From CAZHRC01 sp964533865 (GTDB lineage Bacteria; Bacillota; Clostridia; Tissierellales; Peptoniphilaceae), in NCBI GenBank assembly GCA_964533865.1, contig CAZHRC010000010.1:3486-67485 (forward strand): a DNA stretch of 64,000 nt. The letters run 5' to 3'. Below, one piece after another: positions 26,081 to 34,583 of the stretch. Made by a program: the position numbers and the translations under genes. The notes beneath the pieces were generated by a model that searched no databases, was not told the origin of the DNA, and was given only the letters and a program-made list of their open reading frames with translations. Position 1 is the stretch's first letter; every line of letters begins with the position of its first letter.

Positions 26081-26350
26081 GCAAAACCCTCCCTCCGAGT
26101 CGGCAAAGAACGCGCCGACCCACCTCCCTCGAGGATGGAGGCTAAGGGCAAGGTCATGAATGGCGAGTTTGATGTCATGAATGGGAAAGGCGATGTCATG
26201 AACTGCAAAATTAATGTCATGAATAGAAAAGGCGATGTCAGACACCATGAGGTGTTATCAGCCACCCAAAGGATGGCGTCCGTCGGCTCCATCTCCGAGG
26301 GAGCTGGCTCGGCGACCTTTGCCGAGACTGAGGGAGAGGCTTCTTTCCAT
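26081..26350. mobile_element. Non-coding inverted-repeat element with internal tandem repeats (copy A)
   Basis: About 270 bp between convergent operons. The two ends, 26081-26140 and 26287-26347, are imperfect inverted repeats of one another (roughly three quarters identical when one is reverse-complemented; shared blocks include CTCGGCAAAG, CTCCCTCG and GATGGAG). Between them lie four 21-bp tandem units and a small hairpin (ACACC-ATG-AGGTGT). There is no transposase or supported open frame. A shorter relative lies at 45052-45187, so the element is dispersed, as expected for a MITE- or REP-like sequence. Target-site duplications were not identified. Confidence 0.65.
26153..26236 (+). repeat. 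Four tandem 21-bp repeats
   Basis: Units at 26153, 26174, 26195 and 26216, each 21 bp and each starting GTCATGAA; the consensus continues TGGGAAAGGCGAT with several substitutions. No gaps between units. A period of 21 with no unique spacers excludes a CRISPR array. Confidence 0.9.
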
Positions 26351-26406
26351 CCTCTTTTGAGTCTTGCTTAATATAATTCTGAACTAACACGATTTAGCAA
26401 AGAACC

Positions 26407-26439
26407 CAAAAAAATCGGCCTATCCACAAGGATAGGCCG
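26407..26439 (-). terminator. Terminator of the glycan gene cluster
   Basis: Minus strand: CGGCCTATCC-TTGT-GGATAGGCCG followed by ATTTTTTT, 8 bp beyond the stop of the last cluster gene. Strong rho-independent form. Confidence 0.9.
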
Positions 26440-26446
26440 TTAGTAT

Positions 26447-27490
26447 TTATTTTTTCAGTCTTTCGTAGTCGTTGCAGCAGTCGTCTTCATAGGATTTCAA
26501 TATGATTTCTACTGCTTTGCGCCCTTCACGACCGCTAATCAGCGGTTGTCTGTCTTCGCGAATGGCACGTGCAAAATCGTAGTAGAGCGGTGTGTGCCCG
26601 TTGCCGTAGACCGAGTCGATGACATCGTCGGAGGCTTCCACGTCGTAGTCTCTGTGGTCGGCAAAGTCCCATGTTTTGATTTCATTTACCGCTAGGCCAC
26701 CGATGACCACGGTTCCCTTTTCGCCAAATATGGACAGGGTTTCTTCGAGGTTTTTAGGGTACACGCAAGCTGTCCCTTCGATGAGCCCGATGATGCCGTT
26801 TTCAAAGCGTAGGACCAATGCGCCGAAGTCTTCCATTTCGATGTTGCGCATGTAGGTGCTTCGTTCACTTTTGACTCTAACGAGTTTGGAATCGGCCATC
26901 CATTGCAATAGGTCGATGTTGTGTATGCACTGGTTCATTAAGGTCCCGCCGTCCATGGCTTGGGTTCCGCGCCATGGCGCTTGATCGTAGTAGTTTTGAT
27001 CCCTCGTCCACAAGATACGCGCGGTAATGTTGTGGATGCGACCAAATCGACCTTCTTCGATGGCGCGACGCAGTTTTTGTATCGGTGGGTTGAATCGATT
27101 TTGGTGCGATACACACACTTTAAGGTGGTGAGCATCGGCGTAGTCGTTGATCGCGTCGATTTCTTCCAAGGTCATTGCCATGGGTTTCTCGATGAGGAGA
27201 TGAGCGCCCGCTTCTAAGCAGTGTAGTCCGATGTCACCGTGGTAGCCGCTCTCTGTGGCGATGGCGGCAATCTCGGGTTTCACTTCTTCTAACAGTTTTA
27301 GGTAGTCGGTGTAGACGGGTACTGCTACTCCTGTGGCTTCTTCGTATTGTTTCGCTTTGGCGACGGCGCGTTCTTCTACGGGATCGCAAACCGCCACCAA
27401 GGTCATCTCTTCTTTGTTGTTGACGAAGGCTTCGATATGTTTATAGGCGATGCGTCCGCAACCGATGAGGGCTATTGATAATGGTTTCAT
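26447..27490 (-). CDS. wlbA: Gfo/Idh/MocA dehydrogenase, WbpB/WlbA-like (UDP-GlcNAcA 3-dehydrogenase)
   Basis: 347 aa. Rossmann start ALIGCGRIAYKHIEAF, the EKPMAMT motif near residue 99, and the catalytic histidine region GGTLMNQCIHNIDLL near residue 180 match NAD-dependent sugar dehydrogenases of the WlbA/WbpB group, which oxidise C3 of UDP-N-acetylglucosaminuronic acid. The assignment rests on the neighbours: UDP-sugar 6-dehydrogenase, acetyltransferase and aminotransferase of the same four-step pathway. It is the last gene of the cluster, 9 bp after the 6-dehydrogenase. Confidence 0.82.
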   Translation of the reverse strand: MKPLSIALIGCGRIAYKHIEAFVNNKEEMTLVAVCDPVEERAVAKAKQYEEATGVAVPVYTDYLKLLEEVKPEIAAIATESGYHGDIGLHCLEAGAHLLIEKPMAMTLEEIDAINDYADAHHLKVCVSHQNRFNPPIQKLRRAIEEGRFGRIHNITARILWTRDQNYYDQAPWRGTQAMDGGTLMNQCIHNIDLLQWMADSKLVRVKSERSTYMRNIEMEDFGALVLRFENGIIGLIEGTACVYPKNLEETLSIFGEKGTVVIGGLAVNEIKTWDFADHRDYDVEASDDVIDSVYGNGHTPLYYDFARAIREDRQPLISGREGRKAVEIILKSYEDDCCNDYERLKK

Positions 27491-27499
27491 TCCCTCTCC

Positions 27500-28822
27500 T
27501 TATAACAGTTCTAGGTTGTCCGCGGTGATGCCTTTTGTCGCATACTTGGTATCGAAGACGTAAGCGGCGTTATCCACCACCATTTGGTAGTCCACGTTGG
27601 TGTGGTCTGTGGTGATGACGATGGCATCGTAGCCCTTCAATACGTCTACGGTCAACTCGGGGATGGAGTGTTCTAGTGTGCCGTCGTGACGTTTAAAGCT
27701 TGGGTTATAGCCGTCGTAGTAGGAGACTTCTGCACCTTCGCTTTCGTACAGATCAAAGATCACGAGCGCTGGCGAATCGCGCAGGTCGTCGATATCTTTT
27801 TTGTACGCCATGCCAAGCATGAGGATTTTCGCGCCGTTCAACGCTTTTTTAAACCGTCTGGACAGGGCTTTTACGGTACGGTTGACGACAAAATCGGGCA
27901 TGGAATCGTTGATGGTTCCTGACGCTTCGATCATGGGCATGTGCATGTCGTATTCTTTGGCTTTCCAGGTCAGGTAGAAGGGATCAAGTGGGATGCAGTG
28001 TCCTCCTACGCCAGGCCCTGGATAGAAGGCTTGAAAGCCGTAAGGTTTGGTTTTCGCGGCGTCGATGACTTCCCAGATGTTGATACCCATGCGGTGTGCG
28101 ATTTGAGCAAATTCGTTGACCAATCCGATGTTTACGTTGCGATAGGTATTTTCGAGGATTTTTTCCATTTCTGCGATGGCAGGGCTCGATACTCTGTGGA
28201 TGTCACTTTGCAAGACGTGTTCGTAAAGGGCTGCTGCCACTTCTGTTGCATCTTCCCCGATTCCCCCGACGACTTTCGGTGTGTTCTTGGTTTTGTATTG
28301 TTTGTTGCCTGGGTCTACCCGCTCCGGGGAGAAGGCGAGGTAAAAATCTTCACCACATATTAAGCCCGATCCTTCTTCGAGGATTGGTTTCATCAGTTCT
28401 TCTGTGGTTCCTGGGTAGGTGGTGGATTCTAATACGACGACGGTTCCCTTTTTTAAGTATTTTGAGACGTCAGCTGTGGATTTTTTGACGTATGAGATAT
28501 CGGGTTGTTGGTGTTCATCGAGTGGTGTCGGTACGCAGATGGCGATGAAGTCGAGACTTGCCACTTTTGAAAAGTCCGAGGTCGCTGAGAGCATTCCGCT
28601 GTTGACCACTTCGGTGAGTTCTTCGTTGACGACGTCGCCGATGTAGTTGTGGCCTTCGTTGACCAGGTTTACTTTTTCGTCCATGACGTCAAACCCAACG
28701 GTTTTGTACCCTGCCATGGCTTTTTCTACGGCTAGTGGTAAGCCAACATAGCCTAAGCCTACGACCCCGACTTCGAGTTCTTTTGATGTAATTTTGCGCA
28801 ACAGTTCCGCTTTAATCGACAT
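27500..28822 (-). CDS. wbpA: UDP-N-acetyl-glucosamine 6-dehydrogenase (WbpA/WecC type)
   Basis: 440 aa nucleotide-sugar dehydrogenase. Amino-terminal NAD domain VGLGYVGLPLAVEKA near residue 20, the ESTTYPGTTEE segment near residue 131, the catalytic cysteine in GPGVGGHCIPLDPFYL near residue 265, and a carboxyl-terminal UDP-binding domain (GMAYKKDIDDLRDSPA). It oxidises C6 of a UDP-sugar to the uronic acid with two NAD. UDP-GlcNAc is favoured over UDP-Glc or UDP-ManNAc because of the three WlbA/B/C-like neighbours. Spacing to the preceding acetyltransferase is 15 bp. Confidence 0.86.
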   Translation of the reverse strand: MSIKAELLRKITSKELEVGVVGLGYVGLPLAVEKAMAGYKTVGFDVMDEKVNLVNEGHNYIGDVVNEELTEVVNSGMLSATSDFSKVASLDFIAICVPTPLDEHQQPDISYVKKSTADVSKYLKKGTVVVLESTTYPGTTEELMKPILEEGSGLICGEDFYLAFSPERVDPGNKQYKTKNTPKVVGGIGEDATEVAAALYEHVLQSDIHRVSSPAIAEMEKILENTYRNVNIGLVNEFAQIAHRMGINIWEVIDAAKTKPYGFQAFYPGPGVGGHCIPLDPFYLTWKAKEYDMHMPMIEASGTINDSMPDFVVNRTVKALSRRFKKALNGAKILMLGMAYKKDIDDLRDSPALVIFDLYESEGAEVSYYDGYNPSFKRHDGTLEHSIPELTVDVLKGYDAIVITTDHTNVDYQMVVDNAAYVFDTKYATKGITADNLELL

Positions 28823-28837
28823 AACTTCTTCCCCCTC

Positions 28838-29410
28838 TTATTCTTCTTCTAGTGTGCCCTCGTGTTTGCGATAGGTTTTTTCGCAACTTGGGCATTTGTA
28901 ATGATCCGATTCTATCTCTTCTAGTCGTATGCCACATTGGCAGATGTAGCCTAGGACTCTTCCTGGATTGCCAACGATGAGTTCGTAATCTTTGACTTCT
29001 TTGGTCACCACCGCTCCTGCGCCGATGAAGGCGTATTTCCCGATGGTGTTTCCACAAACGATGGTGGTATTTGCTCCGAGGGATGCGCCTTTTTTGATGC
29101 GGGTCTCTCGGTATTCTTCTTTGCGTTCGATGAAGCTGCGGGGATTGGTGACGTTGGTAAACACGCATGAGGGCCCTAAAAAGGTGTCGTCTTCACAGAT
29201 GACCCCGGTGTAAACCGATACGTTGTTTTGCACTTTGACGTTGTCTCCTAGGACGACGCCTGGCGATATCACGACGTTTTGTCCGAGGTTGCACCCTTTT
29301 CCTATGACCGCTCCTGACATGATGTGTGAAAAATGCCAGATTTTTGTCCCTTCGCCTATGACGGCGCCCTCATCCACATATGAGGATTCGTGAACAAAGT
29401 AATCAGCCAT
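28838..29410 (-). CDS. wlbB: Left-handed beta-helix N-acetyltransferase (WbpD/WlbB-like) with C-terminal zinc ribbon
   Basis: About 190 aa from the ATG at 29410, overlapping the aminotransferase by 8 bp. Hexapeptide repeats (for example VIGEGTKI, VIGKGCNL, VLGDNVKV, IGAGAVVT) form the trimeric beta-helix that uses acetyl-CoA. It would acetylate the 3-amino group of UDP-2-acetamido-3-amino-glucuronate. The last 35 residues contain two cysteine pairs (CQCG and CPSC), giving a small zinc-ribbon tail absent from the catalytic core. Tails of this kind occur in some Firmicutes homologues, but its role is unclear. Confidence 0.85.
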   Translation of the reverse strand: MADYFVHESSYVDEGAVIGEGTKIWHFSHIMSGAVIGKGCNLGQNVVISPGVVLGDNVKVQNNVSVYTGVICEDDTFLGPSCVFTNVTNPRSFIERKEEYRETRIKKGASLGANTTIVCGNTIGKYAFIGAGAVVTKEVKDYELIVGNPGRVLGYICQCGIRLEEIESDHYKCPSCEKTYRKHEGTLEEE

Positions 29411-30599
29411 GGTGTTCAAAGGCCTCGATCACTTCGACGATGGATTTTGCTTCTTCATCGGTCAGCTCGGCGAACATGGGGATGGCAAATGTGCGTTTGG
29501 ACAGGTACTCCGCTATCGGGTAGCTGCCTTCGCCTAAGCCTAGGTGGGTGTAGACTTTTTGAAGGTGCAGGGGAACGGGGTAATAAACCCCTGTTGCGAT
29601 GCCCTTTTCTTTGAGTGCGCCGATGATCCCTTCACGATTTTCGGACTGTAGGATGTACATGTGGTAGATGTGTTTGACATCTGGGTCGTGAACAGGGGTC
29701 ACCAATGGGGTATCCGCAAGGGCTGCGTTGTAATAGTGAGCTCTTGCGATGCGACCGTCGTTCCACTGGTCGAGGTAGCGTAGTTTGACGCGCAATAACG
29801 CCGCTTGTACTTCGTCGAGTCTAGAGTTGTGACCGATGAGGTAGTTGTAGTATTTTAGTGGGTCGTAGACGGTGGTATCGACGCTACTATCTTCTACTAC
29901 TTCTTCGGCGATGTCGTGCATTAAGTTATAGGCGCGTCTTCCATTTGCGCCGCTACCGTGGCTTTTGATGGCGCGACAGATGATGGCCAAGCGCTCGTCG
30001 TTTGTGGTGATCATCCCTCCGTCTCCAGCGCCTCCGAGGTTTTTGGTCGGAAAGAAGGAGAAACAGGCGATGTCTGCCAGTCCGCCGATCATTTGACCTT
30101 TGTACTGGGCACCTGCGGCTTGGGCGGCATCTTCGATGACGTAGAGGTTATGCGCTTTTGCGATGGCGTTAATCTCGTCCATTTTACAGGGGTTGCCAAA
30201 GATGTGAACGGGCATGATCGCTTTTGTCTTTTCTGTGATCACCCCTTCGATCAATTTGGGATCCATGTTGTAGGTGTCTTTTTCCACGTCGACAAATACG
30301 GGGATCGCACCGACAAAGGAGATCGCCTCGGCTGTGGCAAAAAAGGTAAATGGGGTGGTGATCACTTCGTCGCCTTCACCTATGCCCAAGGCTTTCAGCG
30401 CGATGACTAGAGCGTCGGTGCCGTTTCCAACGGATACGGCGTATTTGACGTCATTGTAGGCGGCAAACTCCTCTTCAAAGCCTTTGACGTTTGCACCGGA
30501 TATGTACTTTGCCGAGTGAAAAACCTCTAAAATTTTAGGGTCCGCTTCTTCGGCGAAAGTTTGGTATTGTCGTTTTAAATCAATCAATGGGATTGGCAT
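29403..30599 (-). CDS. wlbC: DegT/DnrJ/EryC1 aminotransferase (WbpE/WlbC-like)
   Basis: 398 aa PLP enzyme. The PLP lysine lies in FFPTKNLGGAGDGG near residue 185, preceded by VIEDAAQAAGA. In the Wlb/Wbp route it transfers an amino group from glutamate to the 3-oxo sugar made by the WlbA-like dehydrogenase. It starts 9 bp after the glycosyltransferase gene and overlaps the acetyltransferase, fitting a coupled pathway. An insertion around residues 215-245 (an acidic segment after GANGRRAYNLMHD) may relate to nucleotide-sugar recognition. Confidence 0.86.
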   Translation of the reverse strand: MPIPLIDLKRQYQTFAEEADPKILEVFHSAKYISGANVKGFEEEFAAYNDVKYAVSVGNGTDALVIALKALGIGEGDEVITTPFTFFATAEAISFVGAIPVFVDVEKDTYNMDPKLIEGVITEKTKAIMPVHIFGNPCKMDEINAIAKAHNLYVIEDAAQAAGAQYKGQMIGGLADIACFSFFPTKNLGGAGDGGMITTNDERLAIICRAIKSHGSGANGRRAYNLMHDIAEEVVEDSSVDTTVYDPLKYYNYLIGHNSRLDEVQAALLRVKLRYLDQWNDGRIARAHYYNAALADTPLVTPVHDPDVKHIYHMYILQSENREGIIGALKEKGIATGVYYPVPLHLQKVYTHLGLGEGSYPIAEYLSKRTFAIPMFAELTDEEAKSIVEVIEAFEHHG

Positions 30600-30608
30600 G
30601 ATGACCTC

Positions 30609-31814
30609 CTAAAAACAGTTTTCAAGTTTATCGGTTAATGTATCGAAATCAAAATCAACAGCCGCTTTTTTAGCGTTGTCGCAATAAGTGTCGTATGTTT
30701 CACGAGAAAGACCTTTGAAATAGCGGATCCCCTCCGCCAAGGATTCAGCGGATTCCCCTTTCACCGTCTTTCCACAATGGTAGGCTTCTATCATGTCGTA
30801 CTCGCACTCGAGATTGGATAAAATCGGCTTGCCTGCGGCAAAGTATTCAAACATTTTGTTCAAACTCACGCCGTAACGATACAGGTCGATTTTTCTACCG
30901 ACGATGATATTCAATTGGCTTTGAGCCAATATTGCAGGCACTTTGTCCTTTGGCACACGGCCTTTAAAGACCACATTGTCCAAGTTTCGCTCGCGACAGT
31001 AGGCTTTCAGCGCCTCTTCTTCAGCGCCGGATCCAAAAATCGACAACACAATGTCATTTTCATCTTTAAGCAGCTCCATCGCTTCAATTAAGTAGTTGAC
31101 CCGGTTCACATTGCCCATGGCTCCGGTGTACAAAATATTGAATTTATGGGGATCGAGACCAAAATCCTCGGAGGCGTACGCTTTTTCATTGGTATGAAAC
31201 TTTTTGAGATCCACGCCGTTGTTGATGTAGGATACCCCTTGAACGCGATAGCCCCGTTCCTTGATGTAGTCCCATCCGCCTGCCATAGTGAAAATCAAAT
31301 AGTCTGCGGATTCGTAAATGTCTTTTTCCATGGCGTACAGCACTTGAACCACAGGATTAGATCGTTTAAAAGCCCCCATGGACACAAAAGTCTCCGGCCA
31401 AAGGTCTCGGGTTTCCACGAGAAACCTCGCTTGCTTTTTTCGGGCGATGCGCCTGGCGGCATACCATGTGAAGGTATGTGGTGCAGACGCGTATACCACG
31501 TCCACATCCCCAAAGTCCTTAACGGTTTTCAATAAATTGACGGCGTAGTCGATCATGTTGAAGGGTCTCATTTTTGCCCTGTTGGTATAATCTCTTGCGC
31601 GAATGAACACAAAATCCACTCCGTCAATGTTTCTTTCTTTGTACAGCGAACCATCGGTGATGTAATTTATCGTCGTCGTGTGCACCGTCGACGCGGTGAA
31701 CACTTTGACTTTATAGCCCCTCTCGATGAGCTTGAGAGCTAAATTATAATGCCTTGTGAACTTCCCATTCTCAGGAATATCGGCGTAATGGTTAATAATC
31801 CATACGGTTTTCAT
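30609..31814 (-). CDS. Family 4 glycosyltransferase (WbuB-like)
   Basis: 401 aa from the ATG at 31814 (GGGAG just upstream; a TTG eight codons earlier is less likely). Two Rossmann lobes: the amino-terminal acceptor half with the SAPHTFTWYAARRIARK and ETRDLWPE segments, and the donor half with NILYTGAMGNVNR near residue 225 and the ExxxxxE-type NKMFEYFAAGKPIL near residue 320. It resembles WbuB-like retaining transferases that add an amino sugar to a lipid-linked acceptor. It is the only glycosyltransferase of the cluster. Donor specificity is inferred from the WlbABC genes. Confidence 0.85.
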   Translation of the reverse strand: MKTVWIINHYADIPENGKFTRHYNLALKLIERGYKVKVFTASTVHTTTINYITDGSLYKERNIDGVDFVFIRARDYTNRAKMRPFNMIDYAVNLLKTVKDFGDVDVVYASAPHTFTWYAARRIARKKQARFLVETRDLWPETFVSMGAFKRSNPVVQVLYAMEKDIYESADYLIFTMAGGWDYIKERGYRVQGVSYINNGVDLKKFHTNEKAYASEDFGLDPHKFNILYTGAMGNVNRVNYLIEAMELLKDENDIVLSIFGSGAEEEALKAYCRERNLDNVVFKGRVPKDKVPAILAQSQLNIIVGRKIDLYRYGVSLNKMFEYFAAGKPILSNLECEYDMIEAYHCGKTVKGESAESLAEGIRYFKGLSRETYDTYCDNAKKAAVDFDFDTLTDKLENCF

Positions 31815-31945
31815 GTATTTACTCCCTATCCCTCCCAATCAACACGGTGGTGTGATCCGGCGAGATGATGATATTCTATGTGTTTCACGCCTATTTTATC
31901 ACAAGTCTGGTAGAACGTGTAGTATCCTTGCCAATAACTCGACGA

Positions 31946-32611
31946 TTACGCGCTGATGATGCGCGCCAATGTTCTAAAAATCAGTTTAATATCGTAGAGC
32001 AGATTGAAATGTTCAATGTATTCCAAGTTGAGATCGAGTTTTGTGGGCATGATCTCGTGGATATAGGTGTATTCCGGATCCTCGGCCGCCGCGAGCACCG
32101 TAGATTCATCGCGATACTTAATCGAGGCCAAATCCGTGATTCCTGGCTTGATCTTGAGCACATTGAGTTGACGCGCATCGTAGAGAGCCACATAACGGCC
32201 CACTTCCGGACGAGGTCCCACAAAGGACATCTGACCCAAAAACACGTTGATCAATTGTGGCAACTCATCGAGCTTGGTCTTTCTCAAAAAGTGTCCAATC
32301 CCCGTTATGCGCGGGTCCCTGCCAACGGTGATCTGCATGCCAAGCTTCTCAGCGTCGACGACCATCGTGCGAAATTTATAGATGTGAAAAGGGATGCGGT
32401 CCTTTCCAATGCGCTCTTGAAGAAAAAACACCGGTCCTGTGGATGAGGTTTTGATGAGTGCCGCGATGATGCCAAAGGGTATGGCGACAACCACCAGACC
32501 CAATGCAGATGCCACCACATCAAAGATTCTTTTGACGCTTAAGGTGCCCTTTTTCCTCGCCAAAAGCCCATCGATCCTCTCTGAATAATGATCCATTTGT
32601 TGCTTTTCCAT
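31946..32611 (-). CDS. Undecaprenyl-phosphate glycosyl-1-phosphate transferase (priming enzyme)
   Basis: 221 aa small monotopic sugar-phosphate transferase of the PglC/WcaJ core family (PF02397). After a basic leader, VKRIFDVVASALGLVVVAIPF is the re-entrant membrane helix. It is followed by KFRTMVVDAEKLG, RKTKLDELPQLINVFLGQMSFVGPRPE with the catalytic DE pair and the FVGPRP motif, and KPGITDLASIKYRDES. It transfers a phosphosugar from a UDP-sugar to undecaprenyl phosphate, starting glycan assembly. The tail after KYRDES is longer than in PglC. A 131-bp gap separates it from the glycosyltransferase gene. Confidence 0.9.
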   Translation of the reverse strand: MEKQQMDHYSERIDGLLARKKGTLSVKRIFDVVASALGLVVVAIPFGIIAALIKTSSTGPVFFLQERIGKDRIPFHIYKFRTMVVDAEKLGMQITVGRDPRITGIGHFLRKTKLDELPQLINVFLGQMSFVGPRPEVGRYVALYDARQLNVLKIKPGITDLASIKYRDESTVLAAAEDPEYTYIHEIMPTKLDLNLEYIEHFNLLYDIKLIFRTLARIISA

Positions 32612-32615
32612 AGTA

Positions 32616-33809
32616 TTAACCGACGATCTCTACGAGATTTTCAATAATATAAGCCACTTCTTCATCGGTGAGCAACGTGTGTAACGGTAGGGTCATCGCA
32701 TTTTTGTATTGGTTGTAAGCATTGGGGAAATCCGCAATGTCGAAGCCATACTTCTTGTAAGCCGTGTGCATGGGTAGCGGCTTGTAGTGAACATTGGTCG
32801 CAACGCCTCGCTTTGCCATTTCTACGATCACTTCATTGCGCGCTGTTTCGTCTGCCCCTCCAATGTGAACCACATAAAGGTGGTAACTACTGGTGTAGTC
32901 GTCGCTGAAATGGTCGATCGGTGTGATATTGGTCCCTTCAAATCCCTTGTTGTACATACGAATCATCTGCGCCCTTCTCTTTAACAAATCAGGGTAGCGC
33001 TTGAGCTGAGCCAAGCCCAAACTCGCAGCGATATCGGTCATATTGCACTTGTAGTAAGGGGCGATAATGTCGTATTCCCAATCGCCGATACGGGATTTTG
33101 CCAAGGCGTCCTTGGACTGGCCGTGTAGGCTCAACAATTGAAGATTCTGATAGATTTCACGATCGTCAATCCCTTCAATGGGTAACCAAGTCAAGGATCC
33201 TCCTTCCCCTGTGGTGAAGTTTTTCACTGCGTGAAAAGAAAAGCTCGTAAAGTCGGCTATCGCACCGCACGGAGTCCCTTTGTACCAAGCGCCGAGAGCG
33301 TGGGCAGAGTCTGCTACCACAGCCACTCGTCCCAAAGCCTCTTGTATCGGGGAATTGGGGACGAAGCGATCTTTTTTGCGGTTGACCACATCGAAAATGC
33401 CCTCGTAATCACATGGAACACCTCCTATGTCAACCGGAATAATCGCCTTAGTCTTTGGATTAATCGCCTTTTCTAAAGCATCCAAGTCCATAAAAAAGGA
33501 TCCTGCTTGGGTATCCACCATGCGAATCGTCGCGCCCACATGGGCGATGACGCTGGCAGATGCCGTATAGGTGTAGGCGGTGGTGATCACTTCGTCGCCT
33601 GGGCCTATCCCTAATAGGCGCAGCGCCATTTCCGAAGCAGCCGTCGCCGAATTTAAACATGCCGATTGATTGGTATGATAATAAGCGGAAAGTTGTCTTT
33701 CCAATTCTTTTGTTTTCGGTCCAGTGGTTATCCAACCCGACTTTAATGTATCGACGACCTCATCAATTTCTAGTTGGCTAATATCTGGTGGTGAAAATGA
33801 AATTTTCAT
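32616..33809 (-). CDS. Sugar 4-aminotransferase of the DegT/DnrJ/EryC1 family
   Basis: 397 aa PLP aminotransferase, first gene of the glycan cluster, behind GAGGAGTG. The PLP lysine is in FSFHAVKNFTTGEGG near residue 200, preceded by VVADSAHALGA. It is distinct from the WlbC-like enzyme downstream and more like PglE/perosamine-synthase-type enzymes that aminate 4-keto-6-deoxy sugars. It would then supply a diNAc-bacillosamine-like sugar for the priming transferase. The matching 4,6-dehydratase and acetyltransferase are not in the window. A TATAAT at 33846-33851 probably belongs to its promoter. Confidence 0.82.
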   Translation of the reverse strand: MKISFSPPDISQLEIDEVVDTLKSGWITTGPKTKELERQLSAYYHTNQSACLNSATAASEMALRLLGIGPGDEVITTAYTYTASASVIAHVGATIRMVDTQAGSFFMDLDALEKAINPKTKAIIPVDIGGVPCDYEGIFDVVNRKKDRFVPNSPIQEALGRVAVVADSAHALGAWYKGTPCGAIADFTSFSFHAVKNFTTGEGGSLTWLPIEGIDDREIYQNLQLLSLHGQSKDALAKSRIGDWEYDIIAPYYKCNMTDIAASLGLAQLKRYPDLLKRRAQMIRMYNKGFEGTNITPIDHFSDDYTSSYHLYVVHIGGADETARNEVIVEMAKRGVATNVHYKPLPMHTAYKKYGFDIADFPNAYNQYKNAMTLPLHTLLTDEEVAYIIENLVEIVG

Positions 33810-33941
33810 GATCTCACTCCTCGCGTTCCTTATTTCTAACAGTTAATTATATCATTAATAGAACCAAATGTTTAGCGTTATCGCTCTCATTTGATGTTTC
33901 ACACGTTATTGATGAACTTCAAACAGATGAATTGCTCTTCG

Positions 33942-34583
33942 TCACATCGATTGATATTCAAAGGTTAACACCCCTTTGTAAACACTATATTGATCCAACC
34001 AATCCCAAAGATTGACTTCATAGGCCTCTCCCCAGCTAGACACCGTGAGGACGACTTCGCCATCTCTCGAGGCTATCTCCGTTATCGTCACCCAGTGGTT
34101 TCTCAAGATGGGAACTCGAGTAGATGCCCAAGTCACCATGAGAACAGGCCGATTCCTTTCCAAGGATCGTCTAATAAATCCCACATAGCGTTCCCGATTG
34201 ACATAGGGCACAAAAAAAGAGGATAGACTGGATGATACGAGCCTCAACCCTTTAGTGGCCGCGTATCGCTTTAGCCCCCACTTTAAATACCCAATCGTGG
34301 GAACACCCGCAAGTGTAGGTCGGATCGCGCTTAACAAGGCGAGGGCCTTTTTATGATAATCCGATAGGGTGTAAGTTATCCCTTCAGCCTTCTGATACGC
34401 CAAGACATTCGCCGCTCCGATAACCCCACAAGCACGATTTGCGATAAAGGTTGAAATCCCTACACCTTTTAAAAGGCGTTGATCTCCTCCAAAGAGAAGG
34501 CGTTCTTTCACCTTAACTGGGACAAATTCCTTGGTGCGCAATCTCGCTCGCCAAAAGCTGCGAGACTCAGTAATTGCTTTCAA
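33942..34583 (-). CDS. Putative papain-like (C39-like) cysteine peptidase
   Basis: 213 aa, not firmly recognised. It shows a cysteine-peptidase order: the segment GGDQRLLKGVGIS, then NRACGVIGAANVLAY near residue 50 with a likely catalytic Cys, and LRNHWVTITEI near residue 164 with a likely catalytic His, then SSWGEAYEVNLWDWL. This resembles C39-like/BtrH-type domains of Clostridia. No signal peptide or membrane helix is evident. The start used is TTG at 34583, which overlaps panE by 17 bp without a good ribosome site; a later start before the GGDQ segment is possible. It could be a peptidase or an acyltransferase. Confidence 0.55.
   Translation of the reverse strand: MKAITESRSFWRARLRTKEFVPVKVKERLLFGGDQRLLKGVGISTFIANRACGVIGAANVLAYQKAEGITYTLSDYHKKALALLSAIRPTLAGVPTIGYLKWGLKRYAATKGLRLVSSSLSSFFVPYVNRERYVGFIRRSLERNRPVLMVTWASTRVPILRNHWVTITEIASRDGEVVLTVSSWGEAYEVNLWDWLDQYSVYKGVLTFEYQSM

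Noticed and set aside
26153..26236. Possible CRISPR array
   Set aside because: The 21-bp units are directly adjacent with no unique spacers, and no cas genes are present.
26068..26371. Small open frames on both strands across the inverted-repeat element
   Set aside because: They read through the repeat ends and tandem units and have no start signals; the 21-bp period being a multiple of three keeps frames open by chance.
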